Positions 1-9,002 of a DNA stretch of 14,462 nucleotides are shown one piece after another. Each line of letters begins with the position of its first letter. Positions within the stretch are counted from its first letter, which is position 1. A program made the translations under genes and the position numbers. Origin of the DNA: Pigoraptor vietnamica. Lineage: Eukaryota > Opisthokonta > Filasterea. The notes under the pieces are model-generated. The model was not told the origin of the DNA. It worked only from the letters and a program-made list of their open reading frames with translations, and ran no database searches. Where the stretch lies: contig CALSCQ010003381.1 in assembly GCA_943704525.1 (NCBI GenBank), forward strand, positions 1 through 14,462, in the 5' to 3' direction.

Positions 1-1
1 T

Positions 2-10
2 GGGGGGGGG
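2..10. other. G homopolymer at the left end
   Basis: Nine G in a row directly at the window edge. With the 20-G run at the other end it suggests that the sequence was cut or stalled at homopolymers, so the gene entering from the left is truncated by the contig and not by biology. Confidence 0.6.
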
Positions 11-113
11 TTGAAGGGGCCGTGTCTGCGTTGGAGCAGGGAGTTAGTGGCGCTGTCGCAGTCAGATGGGGCCCACAACAGAGCTGTAACACGCGCACAC
101 TCGCAATGCGCAG

Positions 114-3100
114 TGGCTTGTGAAGAAGGTCATCGAAGTGCGCGAGGAAACGGGCGATTACGTGCGAAACTTCTCCGTCTCTCAGTTCCACAAGGAGCAC
201 TCGCTGCCGCAGGTACGCGGTGTAACGGGCGGCAGGGCTCCTGCAGCACGATGCATTTGCACTCTCGGTCGCACCCGTCTGCGCGTCGTGTCGTTCTGGT
301 TGCCCAACGCATACACATCACCCAGGGATGCACGCATTTCGCTGTCGTCTGTGCGCTGTGCTCAGAGCACGCCATGCTTTCCCCGCCCTCGTGTTCGAAG
401 CCGCGGGGCGTCCCTGTCACTCTGTGGGCTCACACTCGTTTGCTGTCGCAGGACGACGAATTTGCCGTGCGCAAAGTGATGTCGATTGGGACTGTCCAGT
501 GCGTGAAGGTGCGTGGCTGCATCCCTAAGCCGACTCCTTGCGCCGCGAGAATGTGCCGCGTCTCCAACTTCGGAGATTCCGCATGATTTTTGGCGCGCAG
601 TTGCCTATTCTGCGGCGTGTGGCTGTGTGTTCTTTGTGACATTCATGCACCCCCTTCTTCTGTCATTTGCGGTCCCGCGTGCGTAATGGCTCATGTACTC
701 GGCCACCCGTGCTTCATGGCCCACGTGTGTCGTCTGCGGTCCCGCGTGCGCAATGGCACGTGTACTCGGCCACCCATGCTTCATGGCCCACGTGCGCTCA
801 CGTGTCCCTTCCTTGCTTCAACGCTCGCAGGAGTCCTACAAGCCCGTGCGTCGATTCCGTCGCCCGCCGAAGCACAACTCGCGGGCGGCGCGCAATGCGG
901 AGGACGAAACGAACCGCGTGCAAGCCACGCTGCTCGAATACGGCCACAGGTGCGACCGGCGCACTCTTGTTCGCAGGCCGTTTTGGCGATTGTGTGCGCC
1001 GCCATGTCTGCTAATCGGAGGGCTCACTTGCAGGTATCGTGTTGGCCGTGACGACGAGAACGCCGAGGGCGGCGCTGGCGGTGCGGGTGCCGATGGGCAG
1101 CGCGCGGGTGCGGGCGGCGCTGGCAGCTCGCGCGGCATGGTGAAGGGCCTTGCGGGCGCGCAGGGGGCCGCGGGGACGGGTGCCGACGGAGCGGCCGGTG
1201 GCGCAGGCGCAGGGGCCGCGTCGTCGTCGTCTCGTAGCAAGGAGAGCGAGAACGAGGCTGCGATGGAGGAAGAGCGCATCAAGGCGCTGATGGGTGCGAT
1301 GTCAGCGCTGTCTGCGGACGCCGCGGCGGTGTCCACGGCGGCTGTGGGCGCGATGGTCGGCATGCAGTCGGACGAGATTGGCGAGATGGCGGCTGCGTAT
1401 GCGGAGAAGCACGCGGCGCTCGTGGACGGGCTTGGCGGGGCGGCCGGAGGCGCTGCGGGCCACCAGCGCGCGCTCCAGTCGCTCGAGAAGCAGATTGCGG
1501 CGAGGGAGAAGCGGCTTGCGGAGGTGCGTATGCATGGGATGTGTGCTCCGCCGGCTGTTCGATCGGGCTCACCGCGGTTAATCTACTTTTGGCAGATTTC
1601 GGAGGAGCACGCGCGGCTTGCGTCGAGGCACGGCGAGTTGCAAGACGAGGTCGCCAAGGCCGCCGCGTGGGTGTTGTGAAAGAATTTTGACGTGGTGGTT
1701 AGGTTGTGGTAGGCATGAGACAGTGCCCGTGGCCTGCTGACATTGCCTCTCCCCTCTCTCTCTCCAACACACAGGTACAACGCGCGCATCGACCGCGAGG
1801 CTGCGAAGCTGGATGCGATGGCGAACGAGTCAAACGCCGGTGTGCTTGAACAACTGCGTGCGCTCGTCGCAATCAACGAGGCACTCAAGAAGCAGGAGGC
1901 CGACTTCAAGGCCAGCTGCAAGGTATGTGCCGCGTACGACGTGCGCGTGCATGCCTTTGGAACCGAGTCGATGTGCGTGTATGTTTCAATGCACACTAAC
2001 ACGTGGCTGCCCTTGCACGTGACAGGATGAAATGGCGCGGCTGCAAGAGCTCATTCGGTCGCTTGGGCAAGACGACGGCGCGGATGCTGAGGAGGCTGAG
2101 CGCGTGCGGCAGGTGCGCACGACTGCAGCGGATCGAGAAGGCCAATCGCATGCTCACATAATCTCACAGACAAACTCTCGCGCACCCTCTCTTTCACCCA
2201 TTCACAAGGTCATCCACTTGATTGTCTTTGGCTTGCCTTCGTGCGCGTGCGCCATGGACCCGTGCTAAAGCCTCTCTCGGCACCCTTACGCAGATCGACG
2301 CGCAGTTTGAGGCGGACCGTGACAAGATGCGCAAGCTGCGTCTGCTCGTGGGCAAAAAGAACCGCGACATTGCAGCCGTGCAGCGAAAGATTGATGAGGT
2401 GCCCTCGCGCGCCGAGCTCTCGCAATACCAGCGCCGTTTTGTCGAGCTCTACAACCAGGTGTGTGTGCGTGTGTGTGTGCGTGCGCGCGTGTGTGCGTGT
2501 GTGCGTGTGTGTGTTTTATTCAGTGCGCGTGCATGTCACAATGTGCTGCGACTGGCGAGACAGCACCAGGGACCGATTCGAGCGCAATTGCGGGGCTGAC
2601 CACGCGACTCCTTTCGCAGGTGGCTGCCAAGCTCACCGAGACGAAGCAGTACTACACGCTGTACAACACGCTCGACGACACGCGGCTGTACCTTCAGAAG
2701 GAAGTCTCCCTCCTCAATTCGATCCACGACAACTTTGAGCGCGCCATGTCCACTGCGCAGAACAAGGACCAGTTCCTCAAGCAGATGGACTCGATCGTCG
2801 CGGGACTCAAGACCAACCTCGAGAAGGTGCGGCTGGGGAACATTTGTGTGACCGCGTTGGTTGCCTTGTTGCATGCTTTGGGTCAGATTTTGTGTGTGCG
2901 AGTGGCCTCTATGTTCTGACCGCCAACCGCTGTGCCTCCCTCAGGTCGAGCGCAAGAAGGGCGACGAGAAGAGCAAGCGAGACGGCCTCAACGACACGTA
3001 CCTGCAGCTGGTGGACGCGCAGCGCCAGTACTACAAGACAGTCAAGGAGTTCCAGGAGGCACGTGACGCGCGGCTGTTGCGACCCCACGTTCTGTGCGCT

Positions 3101-3229
3101 TGTGTGTGCTGCGCCCGTGTGTGTCGCGTGTGTCCGTGTGCGGGGAAAGGGATCGCTCACTCTAGACCATCGCAGGAGTGCCGCAAGAACGAGCTGCTGC
3201 AGGCAAAACTCAAGGGTGGTGGGCAGTGA
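114..3229 (+). CDS. CCDC93: CCDC93 homologue, 5'-partial, 11 exons
   Basis: This is a coiled-coil subunit of the CCC/Commander complex, which in animals pairs with CCDC22 and COMMD proteins and works with Retriever and WASH in endosomal recycling. Exons read from the conserved blocks: 114-212, 452-508, 831-949, 1034-1523, 1596-1666, 1775-1922, 2026-2112, 2294-2458, 2620-2826, 2945-3058, 3176-3229. They sum to 1611 nt, 536 residues plus TGA, with no frame break. Blocks that match the family are [72 protein letters not shown] and ECRKNELL. The second half is nearly all coiled coil. The N-terminal calponin-homology-like domain lies off the window; 1-113 is the end of an intron. Exon 1034-1523 carries a Gly/Ala-rich insert not seen in animal CCDC93. 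The last intron starts with GC. Exon edges are inferred from splice motifs and family alignment from memory. Confidence 0.93.
668..801 (+). repeat. 67-bp tandem duplication inside a CCDC93 intron
   Basis: Two adjacent copies start at 668 and 735, both opening with TGCGGTCCCGCGTGCG and sharing TGTACTCGGCCACCC and GCTTCATGGCCCACGTG, with a handful of substitutions. They fill most of the unusually long intron 509-830, so the duplication explains part of its length. Confidence 0.85.
2459..2514 (+). repeat. TG microsatellite starting at a splice donor
   Basis: Alternating TG with interspersed CG steps. It begins exactly at the GT donor after the exon ending ...YNQ (2458), so the donor gtgtgt is itself part of the microsatellite and several equivalent GT sites follow it. 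Confidence 0.9.
3059..3175 (+). other. GC-AG intron in CCDC93
   Basis: The preceding exon ends CAG GAG (3053-3058) and the next starts GAG TGC CGC (3176), giving EFQE|ECRKNE, which matches the family block with no gap. The only junction that keeps frame and family length has donor gcacgt and acceptor cag. The intron is 117 nt and has no in-frame stop, so unspliced mRNA would encode a 39-residue Cys-rich insert and still reach the normal stop. Confidence 0.75.
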
Positions 3230-3372
3230 CCTCTTTGCGACCACAGTGCCATACAAGAGTGGCCTGGCATTGCGCTGTTCCTCCAGAGTCAGGGGCACGA
3301 CCAGAGTGCAATACAAGAGCGGCACGGTGACCCGTGGCCTCTTTGTGCGACCACAGTGCAATACGAGAGAGC
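3227..3372 (+). repeat. Diverged short repeats after the CCDC93 stop
   Basis: Three related segments share GCGACCACAGTGC, CAATACAAGAG or close variants, starting near 3227, 3295 and 3336. They are imperfect and unevenly spaced. The segment may be CCDC93 3' UTR or decayed repeat; no gene is visible in it. Confidence 0.6.
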
Positions 3373-3403
3373 TGCAGCAATATCAAGAGCGCCATTCAGC
3401 CAG

Positions 3404-3466
3404 TGATTGTCAAGACATGTCACGTGATTGTCAAGACATGTCACGTGATTGTCAAGACATATCACG
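3404..3466 (+). promoter_or_regulatory. Three 21-bp tandem units, each with a CACGTG E-box
   Basis: Units start at 3404, 3425 and 3446 (TGATTGTCAAGACATGTCACG; the third has one change). Each repeat junction makes CACGTG, at 3421, 3442 and 3463; the first two sit in GTCACGTGAT. This is the palindromic E-box/G-box bound by bHLH and bZIP factors in animals, plants and fungi. The array lies about 80-130 bp upstream of the next start codon (3548), two helical turns per unit, so all three sites face the same side of the helix. Function is inferred from position and motif only. Confidence 0.55.
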
Positions 3467-3497
3467 TGCGCCAACTGATGTGTTTGTCCGCCCGACA

Positions 3498-3547
3498 CAT
3501 AAATCGAAACGCGACAGCGGTTTCCCTTCTCGCTTTCTTCCGCGACA
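3498..3547 (+). promoter_or_regulatory. Possible core promoter and 5' UTR of the 3548 gene
   Basis: An A/T-rich CATAAATC at 3498-3505 is followed by a pyrimidine-rich stretch (TTTCCCTTCTCGCTTTCTTC) running up to the start codon. The start context is GCGACAATGA, with A at -3. Transcription start not determinable from sequence. Confidence 0.35.
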
Positions 3548-6500
3548 ATGAGCGCACCGAAGGGCGACGCGCGCCTTGCGATTGAGCTCGCTCGGAGGCT
3601 CAAGACGGAGACGTGCGTGCATGCGGGCGCCGTGAGCACGTGGCTCCTCCAGAATGGCTACACGGACGCAGTGGACGTCTTCGTCGCCGATTACGACCAC
3701 CTCTTCGAGCACAGGAGCGACAATTGCGTGTATTTGCGCGGCGATGTCGCTGCCGCAGTCAACGCTGCGGTACCGGCGTCCCCAGCGGTGAGCGATTCGA
3801 ACGTGCATTCCCCGGTCGAAGACGCAGTCGTGCGGAGGGCCATTGTGGCGCTCGAGGGCGGCCCTGTGCACCTGACGGCCTTCTACAAGCACATGCCTGC
3901 GGCCGATATGGAGTACATCCGCAAAACACACAAGTCGCTAAAGCGCTTTCTGGAGAAGCACGACGGCATCTTTCTTATTCGCGGCGTTCCCTCGGCAACT
4001 GAGACGTGCGAACTCACTGCGGAGGGACGGCGGCTCGCTCGACAAAACGCGGCAGCAGCGCACGCGCTGAAGATTACGGCCTCTCCCTCTCCGCGTGTCC
4101 CGGCGACGCTGTCACCGGCGCCCGTTGCGCCCAAGCCTCCTCAGAACGCACCCGGGACAGCGCCGGTCGAAGAGGCCGTGGTGCGGAGGGTCATCGTGGC
4201 GCTCGAACAAAGCGGCCCCGTCCTCATGACTGGCTTCTTCAAGCACGTGCGCGCGGAGGACATGGACTACATTCGCACTGCGCACGCGTCGCTCAAGCGC
4301 TTTCTGGCGAAGCACGGCGGCTTCTTTAAGGTTGCGGGCCCACCTGGCACCGGCAAGGAGACCTGCTCGCTCACCCCCGAGGGCCGCGCTTACGCCCGCC
4401 AGCTTGCGTCGCCGTCGCCCGCGGCGGCTGTTCCGAAGCAGTACGTCCCACTCCTGGCGCAGGGACGCCCGGGCACGCCGCACTCGACAGGAACACCGAC
4501 AAAGGCAAGCGAACCGGCGCCGTCGCCCGCCGTTCGCAGTGCGAGCCCAAGCGAAGCGGACCATGCGACGTCGACTTCGGCGGGTCACTTTCTGCAACTC
4601 GACGACTCGTCTGAGCGCGTTCAGGTGTACCTCGTGGAGACGCGCTCGGCGTTCGTTGCGGCGAAGGCCCGGCTGCAGGTGTGCGAGGCCATTGCCGTCG
4701 ATTGCAAGATGGATGGCACCGACAACAGCGCACGGCTTGCGCTCGTACAGGTCTACATTTCCGGCGCGCGCCCGTGCATCAACGCGTTTGACGTCCTCAG
4801 CGAGATTGGCCGTGAGGCCGTGGAGGTTGTCTGGCGTACCGTGTGCAATAGCCGCGTGAGGACGACGTTTCGCGACGGCCGCAGGGACATTGACGCCCTC
4901 CGCCGCACCGTCGCACAATACGGCTCGGCGACGGAGAGCGTCGGTGACGTCGGCGGCGTGGTCGACATTCAGGTGCTCCACGGTCTCGCCCTTCACTTCC
5001 GGGGCGAGGCCACTGGGCGACGTGCGGGGTTCGACGAAATCATGGAGTTTGTCGGCCTGCCGAGCAACCCGCTGAAGGAAGCGATGGGCGCGCGTTTTGA
5101 AAGGGGCGACCTTGCGATGTGGACGCGCCGACCCCTCGAGCGCGATCTTCTCACTTATGCGGCATGGGACGTCCTTCCACTCCTGCCCGCGTGCGAGAGG
5201 CTCGAGCGGATCATCGCGGAAGCCGCTGTCGGACTTGCGCGCCGCAGTTCGGCCATTGCGGCAGACGAGTTGCGGCAGACCACGTACAGGACGCGCGGGG
5301 GCTCCGATGTGCGGCTTGGCGTGGATTATGCCATCACTAGGTTCGATGAGTACCGCAACGCGTTTGAGTATGTGCTGGACGAGGGCGATGACGGGGCGGC
5401 CTCTGGCGCCCTGGACATGAACGACGTCGCGGTGGACGATCAAGAGAGCACGCGAGAGGCCGAGCTCATTTTCTCGGTGCTGCCGGAACACCTGCGGCGC
5501 ACAATCGAGGCGAAGGTGGCGGACCTGTCGCGCGTGTGCGGCGAGCCCGTCGCCGTCTGCGAGATACGCGTCGACGAGGGCAAGCCCGTCAGCGTGCTGT
5601 TCAACGACGCCGCGGAAACGCAGCACACGTTCGACGGTGTTGCGTGCAGCGTTGCTGAGGTCGTGGACTCTCTACGTGCCGTGTGCGCGCGCAAGAACGG
5701 CGGCGGCGGCGAGAACGGGCTCGCCCGCACGAATGGCTCGAGCTCCTGCCCCGACACCGACGGCGATGCGCACGACGCCGAGAACAAGCCCTGCGACCGG
5801 CGCACGACGCTGCTGTCGTTTGGTCCGGACAATCGCGTGGGCATTGAGGGGACTTTCCATCGCATTATTGCGATGAGGGATAAGGCGGGGAACGTCGTCG
5901 GTTTGACCCTGCGCTTGGGCCACGGCGCGCGCGGGGCGGCGTACATTCTGAGAGACGTCGTCGCGGGCATTCTCCCGGCCGTGGAGGGGCGAGACCCGCA
6001 ATCGCTCTTGCTTGTCGGAAGGCCTGGTGTCGGCAAGACGACGTACCTGAGGGACATTGCGCGCAGGCTCGCCGACGACCACGGGGTCGCGCAGCGGGTG
6101 CTGGCGGTGGACACATCAGGTGAACTTGGCGGCGAGGGGCGGGTGTCGCACAGCGCGCTCGGTCGGGCGCGCCGCATGCACGTGACCGGGGCCCTTGCCG
6201 ACGCTCTCTTCGAGGCGCAGAACCACAACCCGCGCGCTCTTGTGGTGGATGATATAAGCGACGCGACTCACGTGACGGCGCTAAGGGCCATTGCTCAGCG
6301 TGGGACGGCGCTCGTGGGCACTGCGCACGGCACTTCGCTGGTCTCGCTCCTGCGACATCCCGACTTGAGGATGCTCGTCGGCGACATCACCGTGGTGGGT
6401 GCTGCGTGCTGTCGCCGTTCCTTGGCCGAGTGGCATTTACATGCTGCTCGCCAGGGCTGTCCTACATATACATTTGATAGTGTGGACTGACGTTACCGTG

Positions 6501-6890
6501 CCATGTGCATCACTGAACGCGCAGATCAATAGCGAGGATGCGAGGGATCGCGGTGACCCCGTGCGCAAGGCGAAGGCAGAGCGGAAGGGCACGCCTGTCT
6601 TTTCTCGCCTCATCGAAGTGCGCCGCCGTGGGCACGTGGCGATACATTGGAGCGTCGCTGGGGCGGTCGATGCCGTACTCTCCGGCGACGGTCGTAGCGG
6701 GAAGGGCGTCGTCGAGGAACGGTGGTTTGACCCGTCATGTCACGCGTGGAAGGCGCGCTTTTCCGCCGTGGCACGCGACCCCGCCCTGGCTGATGTCTGC
6801 GAAGGCGACGGGAACGGCGGTAGCGGCAGCGACGGCGGCGACGGTTGGATATCCAGGCTCCTTTCCGAGGTCTTGGGCGCGACAAAGTAA
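3548..6890 (+). CDS. Winged-helix x3 / DEDDy exonuclease / SpoIIIAA-Ycf45 ATPase fusion
   Basis: Two exons, 3548-6394 and 6525-6890, give 1070 residues; donor gtgggt, acceptor cag, phase 0. Residues ~8-70, 91-166 and 207-285 are three related winged-helix-like modules; the last two share SLKRFL.KH and a C-terminal LT.EGR. Residues ~357-555 are a DEDDy 3'-5' exonuclease fold of the EXD1/Egalitarian kind: motif I is D385-C-K387 (Glu expected at 387), motif II D447, motif III Y537-AAW-D541. Residues ~637-1000 match SpoIIIAA/Ycf45: FGPDNRVGIEGT, Walker A GRPGVGKT at 824-831, Walker B VVDD at 899-902 (usually DE), GRARRM, AQRGTALVGTAHG, then EDARDRGD and AERKGTP in exon 2. Without splicing the ATPase would lose its conserved end. 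Bacterial SpoIIIAA is a secretion-type ATPase and plant relatives act in plastid development; the role here is unknown. Nucleic-acid binding is inferred. Confidence 0.88.
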
Positions 6891-7176
6891 ATAGTAATAT
6901 ATGCAACTGAAGGCAGTGAGCCCTAATGCCCAGTGGGCGCTGGTTAGTGGTTCATCGGCACTTTCGTGGCCGGCCGCAACGGCTTGATTGCTTCCAGTCC
7001 GTCTCTATCGCCACACTGACAGTGACCCAGGCTGACTCCACCAACGCAGCAAACGATGGCGAGTTCAATACGTAGGGCGATTTGAGGTGGCCCGCTGCCG
7101 TCACTGGCAGTTCTATAGCATAGTCGCCTACTTGTTGGCCGCGCCGGCGGCGGCAAGCCCCGGAGCCCGGGACTGA

Positions 7177-7205
7177 CCGTTTCAGTCGGTAACCGACCGA
7201 GACGG
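7177..7205. repeat. 29-nt near-palindrome (14-nt arms)
   Basis: Arms 7177-7190 and 7192-7205 are separated by a single base. Twelve of 14 positions are Watson-Crick pairs, one is G-T and one is a mismatch; the core is GTCGGT-A-ACCGAC. A one-base loop is too tight for an RNA hairpin to close fully, so a dyad binding site or cruciform is as likely as a transcript structure. Confidence 0.5.
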
Positions 7206-8324
7206 AGCCGATGCAACTCGGCCATACGTGACTGCGTACGAAAACTGAGAAAGCGCCGGGTTGAAAGCGTGCCCGATGCAGGCCGACCTCCCGTGCGCTG
7301 AATATTCGCTGTCAGTGATAACTGATTCGGCGTGTTATCGCCATGCACGCACCCTTTGCGCCCTCCGTGGGGTATTTGAATCCCCATGGGATAAACGCGG
7401 CCATTGGCCCATTTTTGGCAGAACCTTCGATCAGCCAGCGCGGTTACCCTCCCATCCCAGTCCACCACCCCTCGGTGAATAAAAATTGCGCACCCGACCG
7501 CGTTTTCACGTGAGAATCGGACACACTTACCAAATTTGGGGGGATTTTAAAGGCACCGACAGTTTCTGTGGGCGGGCGGTCGGTCAGAAATATCCGCTTC
7601 TAAGCGTGAGCCCTCGCAGTGCGTCGGCCGGCGGTGGTCTTCCTTCACCGTGTAATGTGCTATACGGTCGTCCGCGGGCGATCGGCGAACAAATCAAGAA
7701 CCGCACGGCTCATGCACGTGCGCGTTAGCATCCTTTATTTCGTTCGTTTTTCAGGTCCCCGTATGTACGCAACGTCACTTACGGAGGGGAGCAATCCGGC
7801 CCTACTGTTGCCGGCAGCTCAGTGCCTACGGCTGAAACCGATCAACGTGCGAAAGTCACGCCGGCGCACTCATGTCGCAGTCTCCTCGGCCACCGACGTC
7901 GCTGTTGGCTGAGCGCAGTCGGGGCCTATTATTAATACGAGGTCAGTATAACTGAAGTCGACGCGCGCAATATTCACAACTGGTCGCCGGCGACACGCCA
8001 ACGGATTCAGTTACCGCCGAATTCAAACCGATCCTCACCGTTGGTCAGAGCCTGAAACGGCTGCAGTTCCCTCAGTGCCGTTTCTCTCGCATCAGGTGAG
8101 CGTGACACGCCGGGAATCAGGTCGCGACAGGGCCGGGCGTCCAAGGCTCAACGTCACGGTCCGAATACTGACGTTGCCGACCGACCGCATGCACACAGCC
8201 GCGCCACTGGACACGGCAGTGACTCCAGACGCGTCAGCCTCGGTCGGACGCTGAATTGTTTTCTCGCCGTGCCAAACTGCAAGTCAGGGTCATTGAGCCG
8301 CGGTTCATTCACCGTCAAGTGCGA

Positions 8325-8333
8325 CATATAATA
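8325..8333 (+). promoter_or_regulatory. TATA-like element upstream of the 8368 start
   Basis: CATATAATA lies 35 bp ahead of the start codon at 8368 in otherwise GC-rich DNA. Position and sequence suit a TATA box with a very short leader, but there is no independent support. Confidence 0.3.
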
Positions 8334-8367
8334 CTGACGAGACAACAACTTCGGCCTCTCGCATTAG

Positions 8368-9002
8368 ATGGGAAGAGAAAGAAACTCGGTTCCCAAGACC
8401 ATTCAGCCCGCGGTCGCGGACGGGCGGACGGTTCACGCCGGCGTGCTCGTTCCCTCGCCGGTGGCCATGAAAACGCCAAAGTCGAAGCCGGGAAAGGAGA
8501 AAGGCCTGGCGGGGCGAGAACCGGTGTTCCCTAAGCAGCTGGCGTGGTGCGTGCGCGGCCGTTCAAATTTCCTGACCGTAACTCAAGAGTGACCAGTTTG
8601 CGTTGAACTATTTCTGACACATTTGCGCCGCATTGACAGGTTGCTCGCGCGCCCAGATGCACTGCTTGATCCCGAGAGGGATGGCAACACGCGCGCAAGG
8701 GACTTAGTGCAGTGGGTGCGCGGCGATGACGGCAAGGACTACCTCGGTCTGCCGGTGGTGGATAAGGCGCGAGGTGTGTGGGTCGCATGTACGGCTGTCG
8801 CGGTTCAAGTTACATCGCAGTGACACCTCTAACATCAGAAGTCGTCGTTAGGCAACGCGTGATAACGGCACTCACACTGACAAGCGGTCACACTGCAACG
8901 GCCCTTTCATTTCTCACTCGCTTGGCTGAATTGGCAGGGTATGATCTCGTCAAGCGTGCCGCCGTCTTCCTAAGCCGCGTCCCAGAGCCCGTCCCACCAT
9001 GA
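8368..9002 (+). CDS. Three-exon gene, 125 codons; possible N-terminal part of the next frame
   Basis: Exons 8368-8546, 8640-8773 and 8938-9002. Donors are gtgcgt and gtgtgt; acceptors are gacag and ggcag, the last after a pyrimidine stretch. Phases 2 and 1 match across both junctions, giving FPKQLAW|LLARPDALLDP and VVDKAR|GYDLVKRAAVFL. The product has a basic N-terminus (residues 1-50, Lys/Pro-rich) and then a compact segment. Spacing of FPKQL..LL.RP, DLVQW..DDG and a following helix recalls the start of a heat-shock-factor DNA-binding domain, but identity is low. The TGA stop (9000-9002) overlaps the next ATG as ATGA. The start context is ATTAGATGG, weaker than the next one. I think this frame and the next probably belong to one gene; the alternative is a short upstream cistron. 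No firm family match. Confidence 0.55.

Larger units (their letters stand above)
6891..8367. other. Gene-free stretch, 1.48 kb
   Basis: No open frame here shows a recognisable family, and base use is more even than in the flanking genes. Several frames reach 60-175 codons on either strand (for example 7468 down to 6944) but none has a conserved motif. It contains a strong small hairpin at 7177-7205 and an inverted TCAGT/ACTGA near 7942. It could hold 3' UTR, decayed mobile DNA or distal promoter; I see nothing firm. Confidence 0.6.

Noticed and set aside
693-1679. 328-codon frame spanning 693-1679 as a single gene
   Set aside because: It reads through introns 509-830, 950-1033 and 1524-1595; only the spliced parts match CCDC93.
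2113-2175. Extra CCDC93 micro-exon after the acceptor-like ACTGCAG at 2122-2128 (RIEKANRML)
   Set aside because: It would need a 16-nt intron, and the family alignment joins ERVRQ directly to [10 protein letters not shown].
3404-3466. CRISPR-like array
   Set aside because: Three contiguous 21-bp units with no spacers, in a eukaryotic promoter position.
4112-5626. 504-codon open frame on the minus strand inside the fusion gene
   Set aside because: It lies fully antisense to conserved exonuclease and ATPase coding sequence and has no motif; high GC third positions make stop-free shadows on the opposite strand.
7360-7460. tRNA-like GGGGATTCAAATACCCC on the minus strand
   Set aside because: The T-arm closing pair is mismatched and no D-arm, anticodon arm or acceptor stem can be formed upstream.
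6944-7468. 174-codon minus-strand frame in the gene-free stretch
   Set aside because: No recognisable motif, no codon bias like the neighbours and no splice partner.
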